In this document: one piece after another, positions 26,529 to 35,338 of the stretch
Layout of the letters: each line of letters opens with the position of its first letter
Numbering within the stretch: the first letter of the stretch is position 1
Assembly: GCA_025937785.1 (NCBI GenBank)
Contig: JAICQQ010000060.1
Coordinates: 1 to 38,292 of the forward strand
DNA length: 38,292 nt
DNA from: Polyangiaceae bacterium
GTDB lineage: Bacteria; Myxococcota_A; Polyangia; Polyangiales; Polyangiaceae
Direction of reading: 5' to 3'
Notes under the pieces: generated by a model
What the model saw: only the letters and a program-made list of their open reading frames with translations
Told to the model about the DNA's origin: nothing
Database searches by the model: none
Made by a program: the position numbers and the translations under genes

Positions 26529-28084
26529 GGGATCGAGACCGTCCATTCCACGGTTTGGGTGGAGTTGGCCCAGCCCGTCGAGTGGCAGTACCAACTCTCG
26601 ACCGAGTCGGGGCACTCCGCGTCGCGGTATTTCACCAGATCCTCCGTGGCGTTGTCGTACGCCGTGGCGGAGATGGTGTGCGTGCCCGAAGCGAGCGAGG
26701 CGTTGGCCACGTCGAAGGCGGTCCCGCCCTTGGCTGCGACGACCTCGCCGTCGACGGACCAGTCCACGTCGATCACCTCTGGATCGATCACGAAGAGCTT
26801 CAGCACCGGCGTGCCCGTGACGGTGCCCGGCGCGGGTTCCGTGGCGTCGATCGGCACCACATGCCGCCAGATGCCGTAGATCATCTGCTCGCGTGAGATG
26901 CCATTGAAGCTGGTGTCCGGCGCCAGCCCGAACAGGCTGTTCATCATGGAATTGCCCGAGGGCCGGTACTGCGCGGAGTCGACGTAGCGGCTGCCCTCGA
27001 ACGTGCCTTGCACCCCCGTGGCCTCGCCGCCGCGAATGGCGACTTGGGTCACGCCGAGCCACCGATCCCATTTGCCGAGGGTGTCCTCGGGATTGCCCGT
27101 CGAATTGATCTCACCGTGCTCTTGTCCGACCTGCCCGCTGCCTTCGGTGTTCGGGCCGCAGCTCACACCCGTGCTCGAGGCGCAGTACTCGTCGGCGAGC
27201 TGATGAAAACCGTGCCCGCCTTCGTGGAGCGCTGCCCCCGGGGCTTCGGCGTGCGCCCCGGACCACAACATCAGCGCGGAACCGGTATTTTCCCAGAGGT
27301 TCTGGTTGAGAACGACGGCGCGCCAGTCGGCCTCGATGGTCTCGGGCAGGTTCGCGTCGAGGTACGCATTCACCTTCATGGAGTTGACCGCCGCGAGCCG
27401 GTCACCTCCATTGCCACCGTCGAAGGCCGTGGGACCGTTGCCGATACCGTTCGACTCGCTGACCACCTTCATGACACAGATGTTGACGAATTTTCGGTAG
27501 CGTCCGTAGGGTTCCCCGCTCTCGTGGTTGAAGCGGCGATCGAGCGCGACGTTGACGTGCTCTTCGAGATCGGTGTCGATGCTGGTGGCGTCGTAACCGT
27601 CGCCCAGAATGATGTAGTTGACGCGATTCGACGGCGGACCGTGATTCTCGACGACCCAACCGTCCGGTCCGCAGTCGAGGGGTTCCGGCTCGAGGGTGCC
27701 ACCGCCCGCGGCGCCCGTCGTCGCTGTCGCACCAGTCGTGGTGGCGCTGCCAATCGTCGACGCGCCGCCGGTTCCGTTCGTGCCGCTGCCGCTGGCGCCG
27801 CCGGCCGAGGTGTCGACGCCCCCGCTGGTACTGGGGCTCGTCGTGCCGGAGTCGCCTCGTCCGGTCGAGCTCGCCGTCGTCGGGCCCGCGCTCGTGGTCA
27901 CAGCGCTGGTGGTGGCAGCGATCCCAGAGTCGCCGGAGCCAGACGTGTCGGTCGAAGTCGTTGGCTCGGGTCCGGTCGAGGACTCGCTCGAAGTATCGGC
28001 TCCAGCGCTGCACGAGCTCTGAGCGGCCAGCAAGACCAAGAAGCCGTAGGAACCCAGGGGACGCCTTCGCGTCGAGGTGCGCAT
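26525..28084 (-). CDS. M64-like zinc metallopeptidase, lipoprotein
   Basis: This 519-aa protein starts at the ATG of MRTSTRRR, which yields a signal ending in QSSC (Cys25), a slightly unusual lipobox. A long Ser/Thr/Gly linker follows. The catalytic domain fits peptidase family M64 (IgA peptidase family). NYIILGDGYDATS is near its start, and the metal motif is HEGGHGFHQLADEY with His287, Glu288 and His291. The motif differs from HExxH only in its Gly-Gly filler. A C-terminal beta-sandwich-like tail (VIDVDWSVDGEVV... TISATAYDN) could be a binding domain. It is probably a secreted protease acting at the cell surface. The 3' end overlaps the next small gene by 4 bases. Confidence 0.85.
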   Translation of the reverse strand: MRTSTRRRPLGSYGFLVLLAAQSSCSAGADTSSESSTGPEPTTSTDTSGSGDSGIAATTSAVTTSAGPTTASSTGRGDSGTTSPSTSGGVDTSAGGASGSGTNGTGGASTIGSATTTGATATTGAAGGGTLEPEPLDCGPDGWVVENHGPPSNRVNYIILGDGYDATSIDTDLEEHVNVALDRRFNHESGEPYGRYRKFVNICVMKVVSESNGIGNGPTAFDGGNGGDRLAAVNSMKVNAYLDANLPETIEADWRAVVLNQNLWENTGSALMLWSGAHAEAPGAALHEGGHGFHQLADEYCASSTGVSCGPNTEGSGQVGQEHGEINSTGNPEDTLGKWDRWLGVTQVAIRGGEATGVQGTFEGSRYVDSAQYRPSGNSMMNSLFGLAPDTSFNGISREQMIYGIWRHVVPIDATEPAPGTVTGTPVLKLFVIDPEVIDVDWSVDGEVVAAKGGTAFDVANASLASGTHTISATAYDNATEDLVKYRDAECPDSVESWYCHSTGWANSTQTVEWTVSIP

Positions 28085-28196
28085 ACCCCGTTGGTCGACG
28101 GATCCGGCGCGATCCCTCCAACAGTTTTGATGCAAGCTGCGAGCGCGAAGCGGTCGCAATCTTACAGCCCGAGCCGATCCCACCTCTCGCGAGAGC

Positions 28197-28457
28197 TCAG
28201 GCGTCGTCGGGATCCGGCAGCACCGCGCGATTGGGACGCAGCGTCGTGCGCAGGCGCAGCGCGGCTTCTTCGGTAACCACCAGCCACGCACTCCAGTGAC
28301 CAGGTGCCGCACACTCGGCCCCACTCGTCGCGGGTACGCCAGCGCGCCGTACGAACTCGTCGACGTGCGCCGCGTGGTGCTCGGCGACGCCCTGCGCGCG
28401 AGGACCGAAGAAGTCCCAGATCAGTTTGAGCTGCCGCATGTCGGGCCGCGAGCTCAC
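28197..28457 (-). CDS. Conserved-looking 86-aa hypothetical protein
   Basis: This small soluble protein starts at GTG overlapping the TGA of the diheme cytochrome gene (GTGA), so it is translationally coupled to it. An internal ATG (MRQLKLIWDFF) is an alternative start at 28439. The pattern LKLIWDF.GP.A...AEHHA.HV.EF looks like a conserved family of small proteins but I cannot name it. Two adjacent His in AEHHAAH could bind metal. There is no signal sequence, so the product is cytoplasmic although its partner is exported. Confidence 0.6.
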   Translation of the reverse strand: MSSRPDMRQLKLIWDFFGPRAQGVAEHHAAHVDEFVRRAGVPATSGAECAAPGHWSAWLVVTEEAALRLRTTLRPNRAVLPDPDDA

Positions 28458-29725
28458 TCGAGCCCGAGGATGAAGGCTTCGAGCATGGCCTGACCCGTCG
28501 GATCGGTGACCTCGCTCGCGAGCGGAGGCATGCTCCAGGATTGCCCCTTGTTGAGGAAGCGCTGATACAGGGCGCTGTTCTCGAGTGAGCCGGGGTCGAT
28601 GCGTTTCGTGGCTTCGAGCTCTACGTCGAGCTTCATGATGTCGACGTCGACGATGGCCAGGTATACAGAGCTTTCCTCAGCGGTCTTGGCGAGATCGTCG
28701 GCTTTGATCCAGAGATCTAGGCCGGTCAGCGAATTGGCGGAACCTTCCGGGTTGTGGCAGGTGCCGCAGTTGGCGTGCAAATACCCGAAGAGCGCGCGTT
28801 CTGCTTCGGGCCAGCCGTCAGAGAACTCCAGTGCTGCTTCGGGAGGCGCTGTCAGCAGGTTGGCCTCGACCAGTCGCGCAAGGGTCCACTCGTTCGGATC
28901 CGCAGCGTCCATGGGTGAGTGGGCCAGCTGAATTGCAGAGAAACCCAGCGCTTTGTCGGGCTGCTGACTGTGGCAGGTCCAGCAAGCGTCGGCATTGGGA
29001 ACGTCGTGTTCCGTGCCTGAGGCATTCATCAGCCCGTCAGGGACTGCATCCGCTTCGGTCTGATCGTCCCGCCACAGGTAGGCGACCGTGTACCAAGTAC
29101 CCGACGACTGTTTTTCGATGAGGCGAGTCTCGACGCGCGTGCCGTCGCGGGTGAACTCTTTCCAGATCTTGGTCCCCGCCGGAAACGTCCAGAAGTTCAT
29201 GTCCGACGTATCGATCTGAGAATCCGGAGGGAGCCAGATCCACCGGCGTTTCTCGGCCGCGTCGCTCCACAGCGCAAACTGTGGCGAGAAAGGGTGTACG
29301 CCTTCGCCCAAGGTATTCATGTCCGCGCCAAAGAGGCCGGTCTCGGACAGTCGACAGGGCAACCGGGTTTTGGTGGTGCCCATATTGCAGCTGTCATCGG
29401 AGCCGCCGGTCGTGCTCGTGCCCCCGCCGCTCGTGGTGCCCGTCGACGTGGCGCCGCCTGCCCCCGTGGTGGTCCCGGTGGTCGAGGAGGAGATGCTCGT
29501 CGTGTCCGCGCTCGTGGTACTGGCCGCGCTGGCGCTCGAACTCACACTAGTACTCGTGATCGAAGCCGTGCTGCCGGTAGTTCCAGAAGTCGTGGTGTTG
29601 GTGGCGCTGGTCGCTGGGTTTCCGTCGCTCCCGTCGGAGGGCTCACTGCACGCAATCCCCGCAAGCCCGGCGATGGTTAGAATGGAAACTTGCACCAGCT
29701 CCGGAACGTGACGCCGCGAGCGCAT
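28454..29725 (-). CDS. Diheme c-type cytochrome lipoprotein, SO2930-like
   Basis: This 423-aa protein starts at ATG of MRSRRHVPEL. The signal ends at a lipobox-like GIAC (Cys26), followed by a Ser/Thr-rich linker to about 120. The catalytic or binding part has two c-type haem motifs, CWTCH (near 248) and CGTCH (near 320), in the arrangement of the SO2930 family of diheme cytochromes. PCRLSETGLFGADM..GEGVHPFSPQFALWSDAAEKRRW near the front is also typical. It would carry electrons at the outer membrane or periplasm. It is divergent from the sugar dehydrogenase gene, an attractive electron donor, but co-function is inferred. The next gene is coupled by GTGA. Confidence 0.85.
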   Translation of the reverse strand: MRSRRHVPELVQVSILTIAGLAGIACSEPSDGSDGNPATSATNTTTSGTTGSTASITSTSVSSSASAASTTSADTTSISSSTTGTTTGAGGATSTGTTSGGGTSTTGGSDDSCNMGTTKTRLPCRLSETGLFGADMNTLGEGVHPFSPQFALWSDAAEKRRWIWLPPDSQIDTSDMNFWTFPAGTKIWKEFTRDGTRVETRLIEKQSSGTWYTVAYLWRDDQTEADAVPDGLMNASGTEHDVPNADACWTCHSQQPDKALGFSAIQLAHSPMDAADPNEWTLARLVEANLLTAPPEAALEFSDGWPEAERALFGYLHANCGTCHNPEGSANSLTGLDLWIKADDLAKTAEESSVYLAIVDVDIMKLDVELEATKRIDPGSLENSALYQRFLNKGQSWSMPPLASEVTDPTGQAMLEAFILGLE

Positions 29726-29938
29726 GACCCAAACGTTAGATCCAAAGGAGAGCCTACGCACGCGGATTGCCACGAGCCGTCTGCGGGCCACGGCAACGCA
29801 CACTCCGGCCACACCCGTTTCCACAATGAACGGAAGGATCCCGCTCAGCTATCCCGCGCGAGTTCACGAGAAGAAAAACGAATCGAAGTACGGGATACGA
29901 GAAGCTCTCATGAGCACCTGCGCTACACAGTCGAGCAC
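29726..29938. promoter_or_regulatory. Divergent promoter region, cytochrome and sugar dehydrogenase
   Basis: The 213 bases between the divergent cytochrome and glucose/sorbosone dehydrogenase genes must hold both promoters. The region is less GC-rich than its surroundings. I see no clear -35/-10 pair or operator, so this entry is based on gene orientation alone. Confidence 0.4.
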
Positions 29939-31492
29939 ATGTCCCGGCTTACTCGCACGCGCTTCGCCGTCCTATCCTCCGTTACGTTAGCCGTCGTTTG
30001 GGCGACAGCTTGCAGCAGCGACGATTCGAAGTCGAGTTCAACGGCCGATACGAATGGGAGCACCGCTGGCCCGACCACGGGGACGATGGGCGGTCCCACC
30101 ACGGGCGCGATGGGCAGCGTGACCGGCGCCACGACGAGCCCGGCGGGCCCAACGACGATGGGCGCGAGTTCCAGCGGTTCCGGCACCACGGGATCGGGCA
30201 CCGGGAATACGACCGGCTCGAGCACCTCGAATGGCGGGGCGAGCTCGAGCACCGGGGGCGGCCCGAACACTACGGGCAGCAGCAGCGGTACCGGTGGTAC
30301 CGGCGGCGGCGGTGCGGGCATTCAGGCAGACTGCTCTCCCGCCGAGGGCGAGATCCCCGAGCTGACCCTGACGCCGGTGGCGACGGTCAACGTACCCGTC
30401 GACCTCGCTTACCCACCGGGTGACGAGCGGCTGTTCGTCGCTACTCTCGACGGCGACGTGCGCGTCATCAAGGACGGTCAGGTCGTGGAAACCCCCTTCT
30501 TGAGCCTTGGCAGCAAAGCGGTCGTAGGCGGAAACTTGGGTGACGAGCGCGGTTTGCTCGGTTTGGCATTCCATCCTGACTACGCAGACAATGGCCTGTT
30601 TTACGTCCACTACGTCGCGGGTCAAGGCGTCGACGGTGCAAGCACCAATGACTCGGTGCTCGAAGAGTACAAGGTCAGCGCCGATCCCGACGTGGCCGAC
30701 GCAGCCAGTGGCCGCGTGGTCTTGGTCGTGGAGCAGCCGAGCAGCACCAATCACAAAGGTGGCAGCATCGAGTTCGGTGCCGATGGGCTGCTGTACTGGG
30801 GGCTCGGAGACGGAGGCGGTATGGGCGACGCGATGGGTAATGCCCAGAACACTTCGGCGCTGCTCGGAAAATTGCTGCGCATCGACCCGCTGGAAAGTGG
30901 TGGCATGCCCTACAGCACACCGGCCGACAACCTTGCCATGACCGTTTCGGGAGCGGCCCCTGAGATCTGGGACTACGGGCTTCGGAACCCGTTCCGCTTC
31001 AGTTTCGACCTTTGCGAAGGCGATCTCTACATCGGCGACGTTGGTCAGAACGCCTACGAAGAGATCACCATCGAGAAGGCCGCGGAGGGGCGGAAAAACT
31101 ATGGATGGAACATATGGGAAGGTCTCCATTGTTACCCCAATGGTGATAGCTGCAGCGACGACGGGGTTACGCAGCCGCTGCTCGAGGTTCCTCGCGCTCA
31201 ATCCTCCTCGATCACGGGTGGATCCGTTTATCGCGGCAGCGCCATCCCTAGCCTGCGCGGCGTCTACTTCTACGCCGACTACATGTCGAACGGTGCATGG
31301 TACACCCGGTATGACCGGGATGCGAACACCGCCGCAGCACCGACGTCAATCAGTCAAGAGCTGAACGTGGAGGGCGTTGTCGCCATCAAGAACGGTGCTG
31401 ACGGCGAATTGTATTTCGTCAGTATCGGTAGCGGACTCTCGAACAACGTCCACCCCGAAGGCACCATCTACAAGCTCACCGCAGCCCCGTAG
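29939..31492 (+). CDS. Glucose/sorbosone dehydrogenase-type PQQ protein, lipoprotein
   Basis: This 517-aa protein starts at ATG of MSRLTRTRFAV. The signal ends at ATAC (Cys25), followed by a Ser/Thr/Gly linker (about 26-130) and a six-bladed beta-propeller of the soluble aldose dehydrogenase family. Diagnostic stretches are GDERGLLGLAFHPDY, STNHKGGSIEFGADGLLYWGLGDGGG (with the His of the PQQ site), EIWDYGLRNPFRFSFD and IGDVGQNAYEEI. It should oxidise sugars at the surface using PQQ, passing electrons to a cytochrome or other acceptor. No PQQ-synthesis genes are in the window. The open frame extends upstream without a signal, so this start is preferred. Confidence 0.88.
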   Translation: MSRLTRTRFAVLSSVTLAVVWATACSSDDSKSSSTADTNGSTAGPTTGTMGGPTTGAMGSVTGATTSPAGPTTMGASSSGSGTTGSGTGNTTGSSTSNGGASSSTGGGPNTTGSSSGTGGTGGGGAGIQADCSPAEGEIPELTLTPVATVNVPVDLAYPPGDERLFVATLDGDVRVIKDGQVVETPFLSLGSKAVVGGNLGDERGLLGLAFHPDYADNGLFYVHYVAGQGVDGASTNDSVLEEYKVSADPDVADAASGRVVLVVEQPSSTNHKGGSIEFGADGLLYWGLGDGGGMGDAMGNAQNTSALLGKLLRIDPLESGGMPYSTPADNLAMTVSGAAPEIWDYGLRNPFRFSFDLCEGDLYIGDVGQNAYEEITIEKAAEGRKNYGWNIWEGLHCYPNGDSCSDDGVTQPLLEVPRAQSSSITGGSVYRGSAIPSLRGVYFYADYMSNGAWYTRYDRDANTAAAPTSISQELNVEGVVAIKNGADGELYFVSIGSGLSNNVHPEGTIYKLTAAP

Positions 31493-31656
31493 GCGGCTCG
31501 TAACTCTAGCCGCGAGGCGTCACCCCTCGAGACTTTGGGCCCAAGGCGCGGGGCTCCACGGTGCCGCTGCCAGTTCGTGCAATCGTCCTGCCCTTGCTGT
31601 TGACGGAGCAGCGGAGCACGAGCTTGATGGTGCGGAAAAGTCTGGCTTTCGCCTTC

Positions 31657-31678
31657 GGCCTTTTTGGTCCTGAAGGCC
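31657..31678. terminator. Hairpin between convergent genes
   Basis: ggcctt (31657-31662) and aaggcc (31673-31678) form a 6-bp stem around a 10-nt loop between the convergent dehydrogenase and DUF1552 genes. A perfect palindrome ttgggcccaa lies at 31535-31544. Either could serve as a bidirectional terminator. No gene is seen in this 242-base gap. Confidence 0.3.
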
Positions 31679-31734
31679 TGTCGAGCTTGCCCAAAGGCGC
31701 TCACATCCGGCCGCGGCCGAGTTCGGTCACCGGA

Positions 31735-33120
31735 TCAGGCCAGAATGGCGTCGAGCGTGCCTCCGTCACCGATGCTGCCGCTCGCGCCCGCGGCGCGCAC
31801 CAGCGTGGTGAGCAGGGCGGCGTTGCTGGCGCCGTCCCCGGACACGTATTCGCCTTGCTTCAGGGCACCGCCGACGTTGCCAGCGATGACGTAGGGGATG
31901 TTGTTGAAGCTGTGGCTGGGCCCGTCGGAGACGTGGTTGGTCCAGACCACTGCGGACTTATCGAACAGGCCGCGGGCGGCGAAGTGGTCGAGCGTGTGCT
32001 TCAAGGTTTCCATGCGCAGCGCGTCGATCTCTGCGTGCGCCGCTTCCGCCGTCGGATCGTTGCCGGAGTTGACGTCGTCCTGCATGCGGTGACTGATGTG
32101 GTGGAAGCCCCACTTGCGGCTGTTCGAGGGCACGTTGTACACGGTTCCGTCGGTGCCGTCGCCCCACTGCACGGTCGCGACGCGGTTGGCGTTGCAAGCG
32201 AACGCCCAGGCCACGAGCTCCGAGTGCAGCTTCATGAAGTCTTCGATCATGTGGCCGTTGGCCGAGTAGTTGACGTTCTGCAGCGCCTCGATGGCCGAGA
32301 CGTTGAGCCCTGCCTCTTCGCAAATGGTCGTGCCGACGTTGCCCATGCCTTTTTCGATTTCGCGGACCGCGGTCAGGTGCACGTCCAGTCGATCGCGATC
32401 GGCGGCGCTCAGATCCGAGCGGGCGAGCAGGCTTTCCAGGTCGTCTCGAATCAGGTCGTTGATGCTGTTCTCGCGCAGCACGAGCTCGTTGGCCGTGCCT
32501 TCCACCTCGTCGGGGTCGGTCATGCCGTCGCCGCCGTTGCCGACGAGACCGACCAGGCTCCGGTAGACGTTGTACGGGTTGCGCTCGGCGGGACGGGCGT
32601 TGCCGGGGCCGCTGAACGAAATGCGCTCGGCGACGTAGAACTTGGACCCTCCGTACAGCGTGAGCGGGTCCACGCCGCTCGGGTTGAGCTCCCCGGAGAG
32701 CAGCATATCGGCGCTGATGCCAGTAGCCTTGGAGCCGGGGCCGCCGCCTTCGACCGGGGCGCCCGTGAGCGACTGCACCAGCCCCTGAGCATGGCCGCAG
32801 TTCGTCAGGCGGCCGGGGTAGTTGATGCCGTCGACGATGAGCAGGTTCGCGGCGTGGTCTGCGAGGGCGCTCACCGCCTTGCCTTCGGCTTGCAGCGACG
32901 CTGTCGTTAGCGCCCCCGTCGAGCCCGGGAAGAACTGGTTTCGGACGACGCCGCAGGCGGCCACCATGAAGAACATGAACCTGGGCGCGTCGTCCTGGGC
33001 CCACGCCGAACGCTCCGGGAGCCCTTCGAGGAAGGGCAGGCCGAGCGCTACCCCGCCCACGCCCCGCAGAAAGGCGCGCCGGTTGGCGCGCTGAGCGCCT
33101 GGTTTTCCGTGTTGCTGCAT
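31735..33120 (-). CDS. DUF1552 family Tat-exported protein, copy 2
   Basis: This 461-aa protein starts at ATG of MQQHGKPGAQ. The twin-arginine signal is NRRAFLRGVGGVALGLPFLEGL, read in parts. The body fits DUF1552: RFMFFMVAACGVVRNQFFPG, helix RDDLESLLARSDLSAADRDRLDVHLTAVREIEK (in parts), KLHSELVAWAFACNANRVATVQWG and VWTNHVSDGPSHSFNNIPYVIAG. It follows the DUF1592 gene by 17 bases in one operon. Compared with copy 1 it is shorter and its sequence is clearly different, so the two pairs are not a recent duplication. The open frame continues far upstream through the DUF1592 gene and is spurious there. Confidence 0.88.
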   Translation of the reverse strand: MQQHGKPGAQRANRRAFLRGVGGVALGLPFLEGLPERSAWAQDDAPRFMFFMVAACGVVRNQFFPGSTGALTTASLQAEGKAVSALADHAANLLIVDGINYPGRLTNCGHAQGLVQSLTGAPVEGGGPGSKATGISADMLLSGELNPSGVDPLTLYGGSKFYVAERISFSGPGNARPAERNPYNVYRSLVGLVGNGGDGMTDPDEVEGTANELVLRENSINDLIRDDLESLLARSDLSAADRDRLDVHLTAVREIEKGMGNVGTTICEEAGLNVSAIEALQNVNYSANGHMIEDFMKLHSELVAWAFACNANRVATVQWGDGTDGTVYNVPSNSRKWGFHHISHRMQDDVNSGNDPTAEAAHAEIDALRMETLKHTLDHFAARGLFDKSAVVWTNHVSDGPSHSFNNIPYVIAGNVGGALKQGEYVSGDGASNAALLTTLVRAAGASGSIGDGGTLDAILA

Positions 33121-33137
33121 GCGGCTCCGTCGCGTGA

Positions 33138-34910
33138 TCACAGGGAACCTCCGTGCCTCGTCGAGAATGCAGGATGCGCGACCAGGTCGACGAGCAGTTG
33201 CTTTAACGAGGCTCCCTCGCTCAAGCTCGTCGTCATCATGCCCTGCACGAGGTCTGCATCGGCGACGGCGATGTCGCGTTGCAGCGCGTAGCCAGCCACG
33301 TTTTTCGCGTAGCACAAGTGCGCCATCTGTGTCGAAGCCATGATCTCCATCAGCTCTGGGGCACCCGTGAACTCGCGGGTGCCGTCGGCGAAGGGATACG
33401 AGGCCGCCGTATCGACGTCGTAGCCCTTGTCGGTGGTGCGGAAACGTCCCAAACCGTCGAAGTTCTCGAAGGCGAAGCCGAGCGGATTGATGTATGCGTC
33501 GTGGCAGCCATTGCCGCAGGGGCGCGTGCCGACGGTGACCCGCTCTCGATCGGTCTGTGCCGGCTCGGGTGGCCCCAAACTCACTGCATCGGGTGGTGGC
33601 TCGAGGGAAGCGCATAGCACGTCGAAGTTCAGGTGAACCCCGCGGTGGATCGCGTCCGCGTGCTCGTTGTCGCCGTAGAGCATCAGGAACGGCACCTGGG
33701 AAAAGTACCCGGGTCGCTCGGGGCCAAGGTCCATCAAGGTCATGCTGCTGGGCGGCGACACCTGGTACATTTCGGCGAGCAGCGGGCCAACGTACCCTTC
33801 GGTCGTGGTCAGCACCTCCCGCAGGCCGAGCCCTTCCTGGAAGATGCGATCGAAGAACATGAGCGAGGCCTGTTCGAGCTCCGCATTGATGGCGGGGTCG
33901 TACTCGGCCACGTCCTTCACTACGCTGACAAAACGCTTGAATTCGAAGAGCTCGGCGTGAAACTCGCGAAACACCTGGGCGGCGGCCGGCTCGTCGAGCA
34001 TTTGGGTCGCCAGAGCAACCGCTCCGTCCACCGTGTCGAACTCGCCACGCCCCGCGGCGTCGAGCAGTTCGTCGCTCGGTGTAGTGCCGCGAAGTAGGAA
34101 TGAAAGCTTCGAAGCCATCTCGTAACCACTGAGCTGTGCTCCGTCAGCACCCAGCTCCGTCCGGTAAACGAAGTGGGGCGACTGCAGCATGGCTTCGATC
34201 ACGAGCCCTGCTCCGATGGTGAACGAGCTGGCAGTGCCCGTGAGCGCGGCCCCCACATCGAAGACTTCCTGGAGGCGGTTGACCTCGTCTTCGGTCAACG
34301 GACGGCGATAGGCGCGGCGCCCGAAGAGCTCGATGAACTCGCGAGGATCGCTCCCGGCGTAGATGCGCTGGAGCTGAGTGTCGTTCACCGTGAGCGCCTG
34401 GACGACTTCTTTGGCCGCCAGGTGATGCTGCGTCCACAGGTCGTTGGTCACCTCGACCACGCTTTCGTTGTTCACGAAGTCAGTGGCACCGACGACCGGC
34501 GTCTGGAAAAAGCGGGCCTTGTCGGGTGGTGCATCGAGCTCGAGGATGTCCTGCACTGCACGCTCCCACTGTTGATTCGTGAGGCGCATGAAGCGCGTGT
34601 ACAGCGGATCGCCGTCGAGCTTCATCGGCGCCGGCGGGAACTCGCCGTCCTTGACCACGTCGCCCACGGTCGTGTTCGTCGCGGTCGATCCGCCGCCGGC
34701 ACCAGTGCTGGTGACGCTACCCGTGGGATTACCGCCGTTCGTGGTGTCGGCACCCGCGCTCGTCGAATTACCCGCGGTCGAACCCTGGACGCTCCCGGCG
34801 TTGTCGACCGAGGCAGTACATCCAGCCACGAGGGCCACGAGCGACACGAGTCCGATCGGGAGATTGCCTGGTGCTTTCACGAGTATGGTTATGCCCGGGG
34901 CACCCAGCAT
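33138..34910 (-). CDS. DUF1592-type lipoprotein, copy 2, with CxxxCH haem motif
   Basis: This 590-aa protein has a signal ending in LVAGC (Cys31) and a Ser/Thr/Gly linker. The DUF1592-family order follows: FMRLTNQQWERAVQDIL, FGRRAYRRPLTEDEVNRL, MLQSPHFVYRTELG, YEMASKLSFLLRGTTPSDELL, then IHRGVHLNFDVLCASLEPPPD and CGNGCHDAYINPLGFAFENFDGLG (in parts). The haem motif is Cys465-x3-Cys469-His470, which has one residue more than the CxxCH of copy 1. GTG at 34880 is an alternative start. It is operonic with the DUF1552 gene. A surface redox role is inferred and the substrate is unknown. Confidence 0.85.
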   Translation of the reverse strand: MLGAPGITILVKAPGNLPIGLVSLVALVAGCTASVDNAGSVQGSTAGNSTSAGADTTNGGNPTGSVTSTGAGGGSTATNTTVGDVVKDGEFPPAPMKLDGDPLYTRFMRLTNQQWERAVQDILELDAPPDKARFFQTPVVGATDFVNNESVVEVTNDLWTQHHLAAKEVVQALTVNDTQLQRIYAGSDPREFIELFGRRAYRRPLTEDEVNRLQEVFDVGAALTGTASSFTIGAGLVIEAMLQSPHFVYRTELGADGAQLSGYEMASKLSFLLRGTTPSDELLDAAGRGEFDTVDGAVALATQMLDEPAAAQVFREFHAELFEFKRFVSVVKDVAEYDPAINAELEQASLMFFDRIFQEGLGLREVLTTTEGYVGPLLAEMYQVSPPSSMTLMDLGPERPGYFSQVPFLMLYGDNEHADAIHRGVHLNFDVLCASLEPPPDAVSLGPPEPAQTDRERVTVGTRPCGNGCHDAYINPLGFAFENFDGLGRFRTTDKGYDVDTAASYPFADGTREFTGAPELMEIMASTQMAHLCYAKNVAGYALQRDIAVADADLVQGMMTTSLSEGASLKQLLVDLVAHPAFSTRHGGSL

Positions 34911-35338
34911 GCGGCAGAGGAGCCTTTGTTCCCCTGAGGTCTGGATTTTTGAAGCCCTACGCCGTGTTATGTGTCAGGAGCTGGCCGAATGGCGCACTCC
35001 CGTAGACCCCGGGCGTGGAGCGCTTCTTGCCTGGGGGGCACTTTTTCTCCCCCGGTGGTTTCGCGTCCGCAGCGACGCGGCACGACCAGCGACGTTCGCC
35101 CTGCTTGCCAACGTACCATGCGGCTCACGCGCGCGGTTCGCGAATCGTCGTGCCGCGTGAAGAGCCCCCGCGGTTCTCGGGAGGCGGCAGCTCGGAGGCG
35201 GCCGCAGCGCGCCGTCGAAACGCGTTCGCCTCACACTCGGGTGTTGGGGCGCATGCACCAGAATGAGGCAACCGCTCTTGTCATGGGGGCGCCTTGCTTT
35301 GCTAAGATGGGGATGCTTTGCTTGTGTCTTCGTAGCTC
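34911..35338. other. Intergenic region without recognisable gene
   Basis: About 430 bases separate the divergent DUF1592 and winged-helix genes. The short open frames in it are Arg-rich, have no homology I recognise and look like non-coding DNA. Promoters for both flanking operons are expected here, but no clear boxes, tRNA or repeat were seen. Confidence 0.4.

Noticed and set aside
26529..27071. N-terminal extension of the small anchored protein
   Set aside because: This part lies within the M64 peptidase gene in another frame. The ATG at 26528 with the ATGA overlap gives a membrane anchor and a sensible protein.
27008..28276. 422-codon open frame on the plus strand
   Set aside because: It is antisense to the M64 peptidase gene, whose motifs are clear. 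Its own translation is low in conserved features.
31561..32910. 449-codon open frame on the plus strand
   Set aside because: It lies antisense to the DUF1552 gene, which has a Tat signal and family motifs.
33121..33615. N-terminal extension of DUF1552 copy 2
   Set aside because: It lies inside the DUF1592 gene. The ATG at 33120 places the twin-arginine signal at the N-terminus.
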